Shown piece after piece: positions 45,141 to 56,614 of a DNA stretch of 64,000 bases. The notes under the pieces are model-generated. The model saw only the letters and a program-made list of their open reading frames with translations, ran no database searches and had not been told where the DNA came from. Source of the stretch: Prosopocoilus inquinatus. Lineage: Eukaryota; Arthropoda; Insecta; Coleoptera; Lucanidae. The DNA lies in assembly GCA_036172665.1 (NCBI GenBank), contig CM069876.1, positions 36,921,001 to 36,985,000 on the forward strand, given 5' to 3'. The number at the start of each line of letters is the position of its first letter. Position 1 is the stretch's first letter. The position numbers and the translations under genes are program-made.

Positions 45141-46879
45141 CGGAGACTATGGTGTGACGAGGAGCTGCGTAATTGTGCCCACTTAGTGGAGACACCCCGC
45201 AAACCGCTTTTCCGTTGATATACTCCGAATGAAATCGATAAGGAAAGAAAATGCCAGAGGTTTTTGAGACACCTCCTGAAAGTATACGTATCCCAAAAAA
45301 AAAGAAAACTTTAATTTCGGCCAAAAATGTAAGCACACAGATAGAGAAAACGTGTACGAATAAGGTTAACACCCGCAAAAATCTCAAATATATTTAAATT
45401 CACACTGCCTAAACCAAAGGGTGTTGGGCGCATCGGCGTGAGTACTCTCGCGTTGCTTACAGCCTCTTAACATCGAAAACGAACGTCAAAAATTAAACGC
45501 GTAAAGTGCACAGCCCTAAATGAAAGTAAAGAAACAGATGAAGCAACCTAAATTCTAAGGAGAAAAGTTCCAAAATTTACGTGTATTCGTCCGCTGACTA
45601 AAGCGAAATAAAATTTAACAATTAACAAAATTAGTAAAATTGGGCAATATATACACAACTATAATGTAAATAAATTCTAAAAAAATAAAGACTTCCCTGA
45701 CTGCGTTATCACAGCAAGTTAAGTAATCTTCCCGCCGAAATCGTCGGTGAAAAATAAAGTAGGCTCGCACCGGACTTCGTCACTGGCTCGAAATGCCCGG
45801 GGAGCGACGTCATGCAACTCGTTTCCGAGGAGGAGACAAGAAAAAATGAAAGTATCTTACTTAATCCCTCTGGGGCGTTACGTCGATGAGATGGCCGAAA
45901 CGGCCCGAAAACGGGAACGCTGTAACCTTTTTCTCTCAGCCAAATGCACGAGACCGTGTCGCCTCTCGAAGTTCAGAAGATTGCTCACCTGGTCAAGCGA
46001 ATAGGCAATTATGAAATGTGTGAAATTTACGACTGCGAGCGGTAAACGCACGTGGAAAACAATCAAGTAACAAAATGGAAAATCAACATAGCACTAATCT
46101 TGTAAAAGTACAGCAAGCTAGCGATAGAATCGCACGTCCTTCAAAACCGATCAAACGATCCCAAAATTTTCTGGTACTGCAACAACGAAATGGCTGAAAT
46201 CCGATCACATCGGTGGGTTTACTGATCCATCAACAAAATATCCAAATATAACACCCAGCGAACAACGCTTAGCAGCTTGCTCGCTCTCCGATGAAAAGAG
46301 AATGAACCGCCCTGCCGCCATATCACCTGACACCGGGAGAGCGCTACCACCTTCCATTAACAATGCGCCCAACACTCATGCATAACGAAAAGCCTACCTG
46401 ACCGGAACGGTCAATGCGAAATTCGTATGTAACAGCTAGTATTTCCGTACTTGTTATCAAATGTTTTTTTTTTTAGCAACGGACAAATCAATCTCTTTTG
46501 TTCTTCCTTTCGATAGTTGAGTATGCTTTTAAATATTCAACTACGTCAGTTCTACTAACCTTGTTTGCCATTGTTTTCTTTCCGTAGCAAAAAAAAAAAC
46601 TTACCGCGGTACTTCACATTTAACTGTTTCTTGTTTTGTGACAGTTGATTGTCTTTTGTTTTGTGAAGGTTCAAACGTGATTATCAGATCTCATCCTGCT
46701 ACACTGCGCTTTGACTGCGCAAGCCTAAGTCTTGTATTAACATGTGCCGTTTAAAAGAAATGTCGTTGTAATTAATAAATGCTCCGAGAAAACACGTTTA
46801 CATTTCCAAGGCCTACTAAAGCAAAAGATCTCTATGATCACAAGTTGATTGCTTTATTCTAATTCGTTATTTTTTGTTT
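45141..46879. other. Non-coding DNA
   Basis: The palindrome GCGTGAGTACTCTCGC near 45436 recurs at 59856 (GCGTGAGTACTCCCGC), and its half recurs at 19017. A second consensus minus-strand donor, CTTGACCAG|GTGAGC, would end an exon at 45989, but the adjoining frame is not recognisable. Confidence 0.35.
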
Positions 46880-47325
46880 ATTGTTTTTCTTCATTCGTAA
46901 TTAACAATTTCTGAAGTTTTTAAATAGTTCGTTGAATAACTTGTTTCACAGTTGCTTCGAAAATAGCATTTTGCTTTAATTGTATTGAATTGGCGTTAAG
47001 AATTATATAGAATGTAGTTTAACGATTTATTGACAGATGGCGCTCATATAGGCAATGCGAAATTGTACAAAACGTTAGTGTTTTATTAATTTAATTTTGA
47101 TTTAGGTTTTTTTTTCAGTCGTAATTACCAAATTTGGCAGTTATAGGACGGTTCATGAATATCTTGTTTCACCGGCGCGGGTGTTCAGGAAATAAAATTT
47201 TATGTTTATTTTACGTACGTTTAAAATTATATTGAAGGCACTTTAATGGAGTACCAATAGATGGCGCTCAAGCAGGCAGTGTGAAATCGTATAAAAGATT
47301 ATCCGACATTTTATGTTTTATTGCC
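46880..47325. repeat. Tandem pair of about 235-bp units with AGATGGCGCTCA
   Basis: Shared ordered blocks are CGTAATTAMCAA, GTTxRTGAATAxCTTGTTTC, TAGATGGCGCTCA (CAGATGGCGCTCA in unit 1), GGCARTGYGAAATYGTAYAA and AAA. A third, weaker AATAGATGGTGCTCA lies at 47643. The core also appears inverted at 8.5-8.7 kb. Confidence 0.7.
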
Positions 47326-48007
47326 TGATTGAAATTAATTGTAAGCGAAATGCAATTCCGGGGGTACAATTAATTCTAACTACCTATAAATACTTGGATG
47401 AATTCTATCAATCCCAGTCGATTGGCTTCTGTTTTGCACGTTAAATTTGTTCCCTGCTGGTGAAACAAAGCATGGTAAACATTGAAATGGGCTGAAAACG
47501 TGGGAAAGAAAATAGCTTTTGATTTTTAAGCCTTTGAAATTATGTATGCCCAAAAGAACCTAACTATTATAATGCGTCAGTATAAACAAAGTTCTTAAAA
47601 TTTCCTGTACCTATCTTGAGTCCAGTAGTCCAGTAGTTCCTCAATAGATGGTGCTCAGTATATAAATTTATAATTCGAATTAAAGACCGAGAAACAATCT
47701 GAGGTAAGTTTCTTGGATTTCTTCCGTTTATGGAATCCGTTGATGATTTTTTTTTCATCATTTGTAAGGCGTATTGCACACGCCTCAATTTTATCGACGG
47801 AACTGGACTACTACTTATAAACAAACCTAGATGAGTCATATACAAAGTCATGAAACGGTGTGGCAGCTGTTATTAACTAACGTGTAAGAAACCGGAATTC
47901 CGTATGGAATGAATCAAATAATTCAAAGTTAATAAATAATGTACTGCAATCTTGAAATTCCAAACTTAAGTGTATTACGCCCGATTTCATAATCGAACTA
48001 AAGAAGA
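47326..48007. other. Non-coding DNA
   Basis: It contains the dispersed motif GTAAGAAACCGGAATTC at 47885. No exon was seen. Confidence 0.4.
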
Positions 48008-48110
48008 CTTTAAAAATAAAAGTCACAGTTACATATCAAAGAAATGCGAAAACGTGGTTATTTACACATCAGATTGTGACTTTTACTTTAAAATATTTTA
48101 AAAATATTAT
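48008..48110. repeat. Short inverted repeat
   Basis: ACTTTAAAAATAAAAGTCAC pairs with the inverse of GTGACTTTTACTTTAAAATA, with about 55 bp between the arms. It resembles a MITE remnant. Confidence 0.55.
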
Positions 48111-48127
48111 TTCTTTGTTACACATAA

Positions 48128-48805
48128 TTTAATTGAGATACTTTATTGAATTAAAAATCAGAAGGAAACTCTTTTGAAAATACAAAATGTAACACATGCA
48201 GCTGCGAGCTTAAATAACGAAAGCTTTAGTCTGCTTAAAGTGTGCCAAGAAATGAGATCATACTATTCACATGTGTACTGTAATAAAATACATTCCACTT
48301 ACAGAGTAAAATACCGTTGAATCAGAGACGAGTCATAAGGTGCTTTCTTTCGCTCACAAAATCGTGATTCAAACGTGTTTTGATTCAAAAACATGCATTC
48401 TTTTCTTTGCATCTTTCTATTTTTAAAACTTGTTTGGATTGAATTAAGGTTATATACAAATGAACTGTCAATCAAAATTCAAGTCAGGTGTTTTATTGCA
48501 ACAACTACGAAATTTAAGTCCAAACTATTCGAAACACGATTCAAACTTTTAAGCGAAAGAAAGCACCTTTAATAAAGCTTTCAGTGCAGTTTCCAATTCA
48601 AGCCAATTCCAAGAAATCTGGGCTTGCTTAAGCTAACCACTTCACCCACATGAGAATTATATCAATAACTGACGTGAAAATTGAATAAGATTATGATTAA
48701 TTCAATTCAATGTTATTATGATGAATTTTCCTCATCGAGAAATTCTTCCAAATTTTAATTTTTTCTATAAGTAATTTTCCTAGTTTAATTTAAGTATAGT
48801 GTGCG
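48128..48805 (+). repeat. Dispersed repeat S, copy 1 (interrupted by an insertion)
   Basis: Blocks shared in order with 52600-53045 are ACACATGCAGCTGCGAGCTT, GTGCCAAGAAAKGAGATCAT, ACTATTC, GAGTCATA, TTCCAAGAAATYSGGGCTWG, TAAGCTAACCAC, CATCGAGAAATTCTTCCAAA and TAGTTTAATTTAAGTATAGT. Compared with the second copy it carries an extra block of about 235 bp at 48338-48570. Confidence 0.88.
48338..48570. mobile_element. Inverted-repeat element inserted in repeat S
   Basis: Left GGTGCTTTCTTTCGCTCACA matches the inverse of the right end, GGTGCTTTCTTTCGCTTAAA. Both are followed by a GATTCAAACGTGTTTTGATT / GAATCGTGTTTCGAATAG type segment. The partner copy at 52.82 kb reads straight through GAGTCATAGGAATGC without it, an empty site that supports insertion. 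Confidence 0.8.
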
Positions 48806-49189
48806 GCTTTTCGTTCGACGTGCTTGCCTTGAAGTTCAAGTTACTTGTCAAATGAAGACGTACAACTACGCCTACATAGTAAAAAAATGTTTTGGCCTTT
48901 TGCTTAAAGTTTCTTGATTCCTTGTTGCTTTTATTACGTTTTAAAACCTCCGTGCAGAGAAGCAGAATTTTTCTAATTCTTTATTCTGATTGGCTATTGC
49001 TGACGTCATAAGTTTCTACGAATTTCTCTCACTGGCCATTTTTGCTGTGCTCTTTTGCATTTTTCAAACACGACACACATTCATGTTATAGCCGCGAATC
49101 AACTTGAAATATCTTACATTTCTTGTTATGGATTAATTCCTTGTTACATTTCGGCAACCACTCGTTGTATGTGCTTGATATAGTAAGGT
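48806..49189. other. Non-coding DNA upstream of a promoter-like stretch
   Basis: It contains GATTGGCTATTGCTGACGTC near 48989, with an inverted CCAAT box and a CRE-like TGACGTCA. No exon was seen. Confidence 0.3.
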
Positions 49190-49367
49190 AGACACATTGC
49201 GTTCCGGAAGTGACGCAGATTGCAATCAAGGTTTCATTAGTTTTAGACAATCACGTTCATTGCGTCCTGTATACGGACTGGCTCGCCGTTTTGGCTGATA
49301 GAGGGGCCGGCCGTTCCGGCATCGTCAATCTCCCACTTCGGCGAATGTTATCGTTTGGCACGTTAAG
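49190..49367 (+). promoter_or_regulatory. Promoter-like region and possible 5' untranslated exon
   Basis: The stretch has several CpGs and holds CCGGAAGTGACGCA (an ETS-type site beside a CRE-like half site) at 49204-49217. It is followed by GC-rich sequence (GGGGCCGGCCGTTCCGGCAT) and a weak donor, GTTAAG|GTGACC, at 49367/49368. Together with the exon-like segment 226 bp downstream it could mark the start of a plus-strand gene. The donor is poor and no TATA box is evident. Confidence 0.3.
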
Positions 49368-49593
49368 GTGACCACAAGTTTTGGTTTATTGCGTGAATTG
49401 ATTCAAAATTGAGTTACAAAATTCTGTGGTGTAGTCTATTTGGAATTATATGAGCTCAAAGTGGCTTCTGATTTGGTTTTGAGCAAGTTTCTCCGAGCGG
49501 ATTAAGCGGATCTGCACTAAAATCTGAGGTAATTAGGTTGTGATGTTAGCGTGGGCCACGGTTGTAACTGATGATTTCTTTGTTTTGACATAG

Positions 49594-49736
49594 GAATCCG
49601 CTTCCTATTTTCGCTTCTACGTTTCCTTCTATTCTTTCTCCTACCGGGAAGTGTGTGTCTGTATACGATCGTGTACTGGGAATGTTCCGCTTTCTTCGAA
49701 GTCGCCGCTACGACGTACCTCTTCGAGATCGTAAAG
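49594..49736 (+). CDS. Possible first coding exon of an unidentified gene
   Basis: A good acceptor precedes it (TTTCTTTGTTTTGACATAG, with a branch-point-like TAACTGAT about 30 bases upstream). The exon is GC-richer than its flanks and ends at CGTAAAG|GTATGA, an acceptable donor. An ATG at 49682 opens MFRFLRSRRYDVPLRDRK and then one base (phase 1). A second frame is also open across the exon and reads as hydrophobic (FLLFFLLPGSVCLYTIVYWE), so the reading frame is uncertain. I do not recognise either peptide. No continuation exon was identified before position 64000. Confidence 0.3.
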
Positions 49737-52599
49737 GTATGATGTTGGTATTATCGCCTTGACCGAACTTTGACACATTTCCGAGAGAGGGCGTCTCACT
49801 GTAAACATTTGACTGCGACCGTCACGCTGTCACACCGACCACAACTGTAACATTTCTGTTTTACAGTTGACTTAATTTAATTGTTTGTGTAAATATGTTC
49901 AGTACATGTTTCTGTAATATTTAACGATTTCTCGTGATTTTTAAGCCAAGTTTGATTAAAGAAGAATTATCGGTTCACGTTTTTGTGAAGGTCAGTACTG
50001 TGGCTATTTGAATTCGTTCATTGTTTAAAGTGTTTATCGCATCAGATTAGTGAACCGTCATTCGAATTCGAATTATTTAGGTTATTTTAAGCCCTCAAGG
50101 CTAGCGTTCAGTTAGCGTGCGCCTAAATATATTTATTATTGAGTACGTTTAGATGTTATGCTGCATTGTAAAAGCTATCTTAAATGATCGAATGTTAAGA
50201 TATCTTCTGGAAGTTTTCGATTATCAAGCACGCTGTGGATCCTTGGGAGTCGGTTCCAAAGTGCGCACATCAGCTGAGGTTACTCCCTAGCGCCCGTGTC
50301 TGTTTTAAGCCATATCCTTCTCCTTAAATAAGAAAAATAAATGAATAAATCTAATTCCCACCAAGTAAAAATACCAAAGCGGGTTTATAAAACAAAAATA
50401 AACTTGTAAAATTCAAAAAATAAAATAAATTAATTTCAATTGATGACGCCAAAATTAGAGAGCAGATATTAATGCATAATAACTATAAAGAGGCGTGGTT
50501 TAATTTATAATTTTGATTGTTCTTAAATATGAGAAAGCACCATCCTATCTACATTTATAGACGTCAACTTTCCTCAAATTCAAAACATTTCTAGCTGCTG
50601 TGGTCTTCCAATTAATGGGACTGACAGAAAACTATTTACAGGTCAGGTATAAACGGACGTAACAATTTCAGGACGAGCCTCGGAGCGAGGATTGATTTCA
50701 GCATCAACTGAGGGCTTCAGTTTTCCTGATATTGACACCTAATTTTAGTCGGAAATTGAATTAAACGGACGGAAACTGAAATAGCCCATGGAAATACGGA
50801 TCGTGAGTATTATTTGATCTCGTCCAGTTCGCCACACCGGAATAAAACTTCGCAGGTTTGAAAAAAACTTACATCGCGATAATTTTCGTTGGGGGTGTTT
50901 ATTAAGGGCGAAAACTTCTTCGGACGAAAGTTAGAGAGACGCCCAACGAAAATAATTGCCGGGAGCGAACTCGAACGAACGAAGTTTTCCAAGGTACGTA
51001 CAAATAAAATTTCCAGAGATATCATCGGGTGTATAAAAAAGTTTTTCCGGAAGGCCCGCGAGTTTTCGAGTGTAAAACGCACACACATACACACACACAC
51101 GCGCGCACATTCGTAATTAGGAAAAATTCAGATTCTCGCCGCCGCCGGCGGCGCCGTCTCGCGTCGAACGTAAAACTTCAGCATTAAGTGGAAAGCCCGA
51201 ATTTTAATTAAAGTTAAATTGAAACCGAAGCGGCCGTTAATTAACTGTGGAAATTGAAAAAGTTTTTCAAGCATCTGTGATCTGCGTAGGCAGATGGGGG
51301 TTTCTTTTATTCAAAAACCTTAACTCCTTGCTGTTTATTCGGATAAATAATTAAGCTACAAGAAGCTTTTAAGTACGACGAGCTCGCTTTCTAAGAGGGT
51401 TCGATCACGGATCATCACGGTTGCGAGAGTGAGAAAAAGTGGAAAAAGACGAAAAAGAACTTGAAACTTGATCTTTTATTATTAAACATACAAAGACACT
51501 ACGAAGTTAACTAGCTGTAGCACTTGTTTGTAGCACTTCGTTTCGTTTCGTTTAAAAGAAACTGTGAGAACTGCGTTGTTTGTTAACATCTTCGAAACGT
51601 GACGTGATTTTCCGTGGAACACGAAACGTTCAATTTGCTTCGTTCGTTCTGCTTTGTTTGCGGCTTCGTATCTTATGCACCCACCCCCGTTGCAAATGAA
51701 ACGTGATAGTTTTCCCGCATCGTTTGATTAGGTCTCTTCGATTTATCACTTGTTCGAGTGAACTTTTAATTTAAAATTTAATTTCTTTCCAATGTAGTAA
51801 GTTCGTTTTTGGCCGGAGGAGCTTCTTATCTAGACGACCAGTAAATGAGATCGAGTTTTCAATAATATTAAAGGCACGGCCATAGGTCAACAACATCGAT
51901 CGTGTGTTTCCCCGAGGGGTATCTCTTATTGACATATTACATTCATATTCATCTTGAAATTAGTATGTATAGGTACTTTGGAATAGATATTATAATCTCA
52001 GAAAAAGAAGAAGAAGCTTATTTTGGTCCTTCAAACCGGATAAATTAGCCTTTAAAGAAAAGGCACAGTTACAGAAGCGTAAATTTAATTAGTCAAGATC
52101 AGATTTTCTAACTCATTTTCGTTTAGTATTTCAAGTCTATTCATTTTGTTACTTTGAGTTAGTTACTTTACTTGAAATATCTTGCATTTCGTGACGCTTC
52201 AATAAGCAAGCGGCCTGGCAAGTTCCTTTTTGCTTGCACGTGAAGTCTATGTGCAGAAAAGCGCAATGGGTAAACTTGGGGATGCTTCTGTTTCCTTTTT
52301 CACGATAACTTTAGTCAAATGCATTCATCATTTTGTGAAGAGAAGCTAAAAGGTCAAAAACAAATGGTTTACGTAATTTTAATTAATTTATGACGCTTAC
52401 AAAACTCTGCTTGCTCGGTCTTGTCGCGTAACAGAAAACTATTAAGAAGTTAAACTCAATCAACAACTTTATGATAAACTTCTTGACTAGCGGAATGTAT
52501 GAGACGCTGCGCCATCTCCTACCTGATGTTTCAAACTACAGAATTGTAAGAATCCAGATTATTATTATTATTGTTATTTTCTTGTAAATTTTTGGTAAT
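49737..52599. other. Mostly unique non-coding DNA
   Basis: Includes a CA/CG microsatellite at 51078-51108 and a CGCCGCCGCCGGCGGCGCCG palindromic GC block at about 51137-51156. From 51.4 to 51.9 kb there are TTCGTTTCGTTTCGTTT-type short repeats. An ATT microsatellite is at 52557-52575. Frames on both strands at 50810-51116 mirror the microsatellite. Confidence 0.4.
51078..51108. repeat. (CA)n/(CG)n microsatellite
   Basis: ACGCACACACATACACACAC followed by ACGCGCGC. Confidence 0.85.
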
Positions 52600-53045
52600 G
52601 TAATTGAGAAACTTTTTTATTAAATTAGAAATTAGAACGAAATATGACTCATTTGAAAGTGCAAAATAAAACACATGCAGCTGCGAGCTTATACAGCTTT
52701 AAAGCGTGCCAAGAAAGGAGATCATACTATTCGTATCAAGTTTAAGAAAGAGAACAATCTTGTGTTGTACACTGTAATAAAAATGCAGAGCGAAATATCG
52801 TTGATTCAGAGATGAGTCATAGGAATGCTTTCGGCGCGACGACCAACTCGAGCAAATTCCAAGAAATTCGGGCTAGTTTAAGCTAACCACGTCACGTCAG
52901 AATAAATAGCGTAGAGAGAGAAAGCTGGCGTTAATTCCAAATGTGATTTTGTTTGCTAGACATCGCGTTTTAATTTTTCTCATCGAGAAATTCTTCCAAA
53001 TTCTATCTTTGTTCTGTCAGTCAATTTTTCTAGTTTAATTTAAGT
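52600..53045 (+). repeat. Dispersed repeat S, copy 2
   Basis: The uninterrupted partner of 48128-48805, with the shared blocks in the same order and orientation. The two copies are about 4.5 kb apart. Confidence 0.88.
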
Positions 53046-53049
53046 ATAG

Positions 53050-53160
53050 TTGACTCAAGAAAGGTTCACGACCGGCAAGGACGAGTTTGTATAAAATAGA
53101 AGCGTTATTGCTTAAAATTTAGCATCTTACATAGGCTCTAAAAAGTGTAGATACTGATTT
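53050..53160 (+). repeat. Dispersed repeat R, copy 5
   Basis: AGAAAGGTTCACGACCGGCA, AGGACGAGTTTGTATAAAAT, TTAGCATCTTACATAGGCTC and TAAAAAGTGTAGATACTGAT. It follows directly on repeat S. Confidence 0.75.
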
Positions 53161-54240
53161 TTTTTGTTTATCTTTACTTTTCTCTTTCATATTCTCCTTC
53201 CAATTTGATTAAATTTTAGCACTTTGAAAAATGTGATACTTTCAGTCCAAAAATCCAAATCTACTTGTTGTACAGAGTTTTCCCTATATTTGAATATATT
53301 TTTATTTAAATATTCAGCGTTATAAAACTTAAAAAATGATTCCTCAAACTGAGAAATAGTTAAGGAGTGAACCAATTTCGACAATTCTGAAAATATTAGT
53401 AGTCGCCGTTCGAGCAATCCGTGAAAAACGCAATTGAAAACTGTTTCTGGTTTTGTTTTCAAAACCCGTCAAAAGCTTTACAAGAAAAGAAATCTGAATT
53501 TAACCTCATCTGGGTTGAAGCGCCCAAAGCAAAACGACCAAAGAATCTCACAAATTGCAATATTTGGCCTAAGGCCGTAGCCGCAAATAAGAGAATCTCC
53601 AAAATATTTATCACCGTGTGGTTGGTCCTGTTCTTTATGGCCATGACTCAGTTTTGAAACAGCTTTGCCGAAAGCCTGGTGCACATCAACGCTGCGCTGC
53701 TTCCCCGAAAGGATCGCCACAAACCGCCCAAAGCCAACGTTTGCTCAACAAACCTGTACGCTAGGACCGCAACCGATAATAGAAATGAGTCGTACCCCGT
53801 GATAATGAATCTTCGCCTAAACGGGTATTAAAAACTAAAAGCGGTTACTGAAACTGAAATCAAAAATTGGCCGTAATCAAGAAGCCTGTAAGGAAGGACT
53901 AATTCGACAGTAGTAACGTGCACGAAAAAGAATCGCAAACATACCTGCCCGGAACTCCAAGGACGAGGTTCGAGCCAAACTCTGACGACGTTCGACGCTG
54001 ATGCTTTGTTCGTTCCATCACCTCCAAATCAAAACCGACGAAATATCGTACCACGAGAAAACCTCCCTCAAGGGTCCTCAACATCAACCAAAGTTGTGTG
54101 CCGCTCAACAGGCGCTCACATCGCGAAAATGAGGCAGCGCCCTCTCCTAACAATACCCTTACTTTGGAGATATTGCTAAACGGCTGTGCCTCCTCCAAAT
54201 ACGTTACCCGTTAATAAAGCCAAAGATGGCCGCACATCCC
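53161..54240. repeat. Decayed dispersed element related to 18.9-19.4 and 29.56 kb
   Basis: 53372-53460 matches 29560-29650, and 53945-54110 matches 19125-19270. Frames on both strands (for example 53421-53657 and 53899-54198) are open for 60-100 codons but not consistent between copies, and I recognise no domain. The association with a LINE fragment at 19.5 kb hints at a retroelement. Confidence 0.4.
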
Positions 54241-54461
54241 CTTTCGAAGTGAGATTCGATTCGAAAACGTCGTGAAATCAGCAGGAACAAACCGATTATA
54301 AAATGACATAAAGAAGGTCTACTTGCGTTAAGGGTCGAGTGTGAACGCAATGTAATCTCTCCGTCGAAATAACAACTCGTAAAAAACTGTAATTTTCATG
54401 ATCTATACTCTGTTTAAAAATTAACGTAAATAACTATTAGTATACTCTGTTTATTACAGAG
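54241..54461. other. Non-coding DNA
   Basis: Short unique stretch between the decayed element and the hairpin. Nothing was recognised. Confidence 0.5.
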
Positions 54462-54565
54462 GAGTACTTTGAAATTTTGACGCTAAAAATAAGCTTTGTC
54501 ATTGGTAGCTGGTCGGAATTGACCAATGACAAAGCTCGTTTTAGCGCTAAAATTTCAAAGTACTC
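54462..54565. repeat. Long hairpin, arms about 44 bp, 15-base loop
   Basis: GAGTACTTTGAAATTTTGAC, then GCTAAAAATAAGCTTTGTCA and TTGGT, pairs with the inverse of the right arm with only a few mismatches. The loop is 54507-54521. This could be a small MITE or, if transcribed, a pre-miRNA-like or siRNA hairpin. The near-perfect stem favours a young foldback element. Confidence 0.85.
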
Positions 54566-55493
54566 TTCCGGAATAAAGATGGAGAGAAAGAAGAGACGTA
54601 GGCAATAAAAGAAATGCCGTAACATCGAGAATTTTACGAGGGTTTATGACCGATATATTTTAAAACGAATGCAAAAATCCGTCAGTCTTGTTAAATCTCA
54701 TTTCTCACCACCACGCCCTAACTGGAAGATATTCACGTCCAAGGATTTTCCCGGAGCACATTGTTACGGTTCAAAATATCGCTAACCGAGTGCGTTTCTG
54801 TACGTGACTGATGTGGTTTACTTTAGTGCAAATTACATCTCGTGCGCTTCTTCAAGAAGTTCTTCAATCGGTATATCGCTGTAAGATCGAGTTTTATTTG
54901 AACAGCTGCAAGGCGGCACATTTGTCGGCAGACTTCAAAAGAAGACGCGAATTTGCGCAAACGTATCGTTACAGTGTACGTAATCGTTATAAAATAGAAA
55001 ATACAGTTACTGCTTGAAAACGAACAGGAGCAGCACCGTACTCAAAAATCATTTGAATTTTAAAATATTTGTGCTCTTCCCTTCCGTCTTGAAATATTAA
55101 AACCTCTTTTCTTTCTAATTTATAGCGATGTATTTATAACGCAACTGTGCATTTACGCAAACTCTGTGATAATACGAGTATGTTTGAGAAGTTACTGTTT
55201 TAATTTTTATGGGTTTCTACTTTCGTTTTAATGGCAAACATCTGTATCGGCTTTCTTCATCGGCAAATTTCAAAGAAGTGTACCGTCCAGTTGCATAAAA
55301 ATAAAACAGAGCGTGAGACCATTTGCGTTATAAGAATTCAATTAAATCTTGCGACGGAGACGATGGTAGAAATAGTTATTTTTATATTAAGTGCGCAAAG
55401 CAAAGGTTTTTAGGACTTGAGAACGTTAGGATGAAAACTACATTCGAAAGCTCGAAAAACTGGTTTTGCATACGTAATGTAAACAACTTTTAT
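54566..55493. other. Non-coding DNA
   Basis: A 68-codon ATG frame at 54811-55017 has no recognisable family. Nothing else was seen. Confidence 0.4.
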
Positions 55494-55623
55494 TCTACAA
55501 TCGCTCAGAAAATGGGTGTTTACGCATTAATTTCAGTGTGCAAAACACGTATTTTTTTACAAAAAAAAAAAATTCACGCAATGAAATTAATGTTGAAACA
55601 TCCATTTTCTGAGCAATTGTAGA
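55494..55623. repeat. Foldback MITE, arms about 47 bp
   Basis: TCTACAATCGCTCAGAAAAT, then GGGTGTTTACGCATTAATTT, pairs with the inverse of the right arm, TCTACAATTGCTCAGAAAAT then GGATGTTTCAACATTAATTT. The loop is about 35 bp with a poly-T/poly-A tract. Confidence 0.85.
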
Positions 55624-56614
55624 TTAAATAATAACTATTTTTAACGCATGAAGCATTTCCCACACACACAATTTCTTAGTATTGCGCAAACGAGGATAAA
55701 TGCGATTCAAACTCGATAAGCAGGGTGTTTCCTGAAAAGCGGATTTCCAAACCGTAACAGTTGTCAAGGCTGCGTACGTATATGGGCTTTCTATGAACTT
55801 TTTGAAGATATTCATAGAATTTCAGGCGGTTTGCTTCTTTAGAAAATTTGTTAATCCAGTCCAGCTCTTTGAGGTGAACTTCAACATCCTCTTCGTCCTT
55901 TCTAAATAAGATTGCAAGATTGAACTGCCTTAATTTCGAACATTAATTTTCTCCCAATGTAATGTTTCTTTTTTGTTGCAGGTATTATATTTTCATCTGT
56001 TGATTTGGTTGCACCTTTACGAAGCTAGTTTGCCTAATTAAACTGCTCAAGGTTTAAAAGATCTTTCTACACTTTATTTTTTTGTGTAATCTAGAATTTC
56101 TTGGATTGTCAAAGAACGTAAAGTTTAGAATTTTAGTATTTTTGTAATATCTTATATTATATAGAGTGTGATTATCGTCGAAAGTAGTTGAAGTTTTACA
56201 AAGTCGCAATACGTTTCGTCTTTTCCAAATCGTACAGTTTCATTTATCTCGAGAATTTCTTTGTGCAGAGGCACCGCAAAGTCGAAGAACATGCAAAGTG
56301 CATAGCTGCTCCACGAAGCAGAGATCTCGTAATTTACAGAATGGTCTCGTCTTGCGCTCAAAGCCCTACTTACGCTGAAACGTTCTGGCAAAAGAATCTT
56401 GCATATCCTCTAGAATTTATAGCGCATTCTGTTCTATTCCATGTTTTTCTCAAGAAACAAATCAGACACAGATCTGAACGAAGCTTGTAAAAGATACATA
56501 CAGGCATTATTATTATTAACAGTTTGATACAGTTACATTTTTTTTTTATTGAAATTTATTGAGAAACGTACAGGTTCAACTGTTGGTTTCAAAAAAAAAA
56601 AATCGCCCAGTTAC
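55624..56614. other. Non-coding DNA
   Basis: The 79-codon minus-strand frame at 56152-56391 has no family match. A poly-A/T tract of 12 lies at 56591-56602, beside the exon candidate. Confidence 0.35.

Noticed and set aside
51390..51410. tRNA B-box-like GGTTCGATCAC
   Set aside because: No A box or cloverleaf could be formed around it. No tRNA gene was recognised anywhere in the window.
53421..54198. Candidate gene from frames on both strands
   Set aside because: Similarity to 18.9-19.4 and 29.56 kb is at the DNA level only, with stops and shifts between copies, so it is treated as a repeat.
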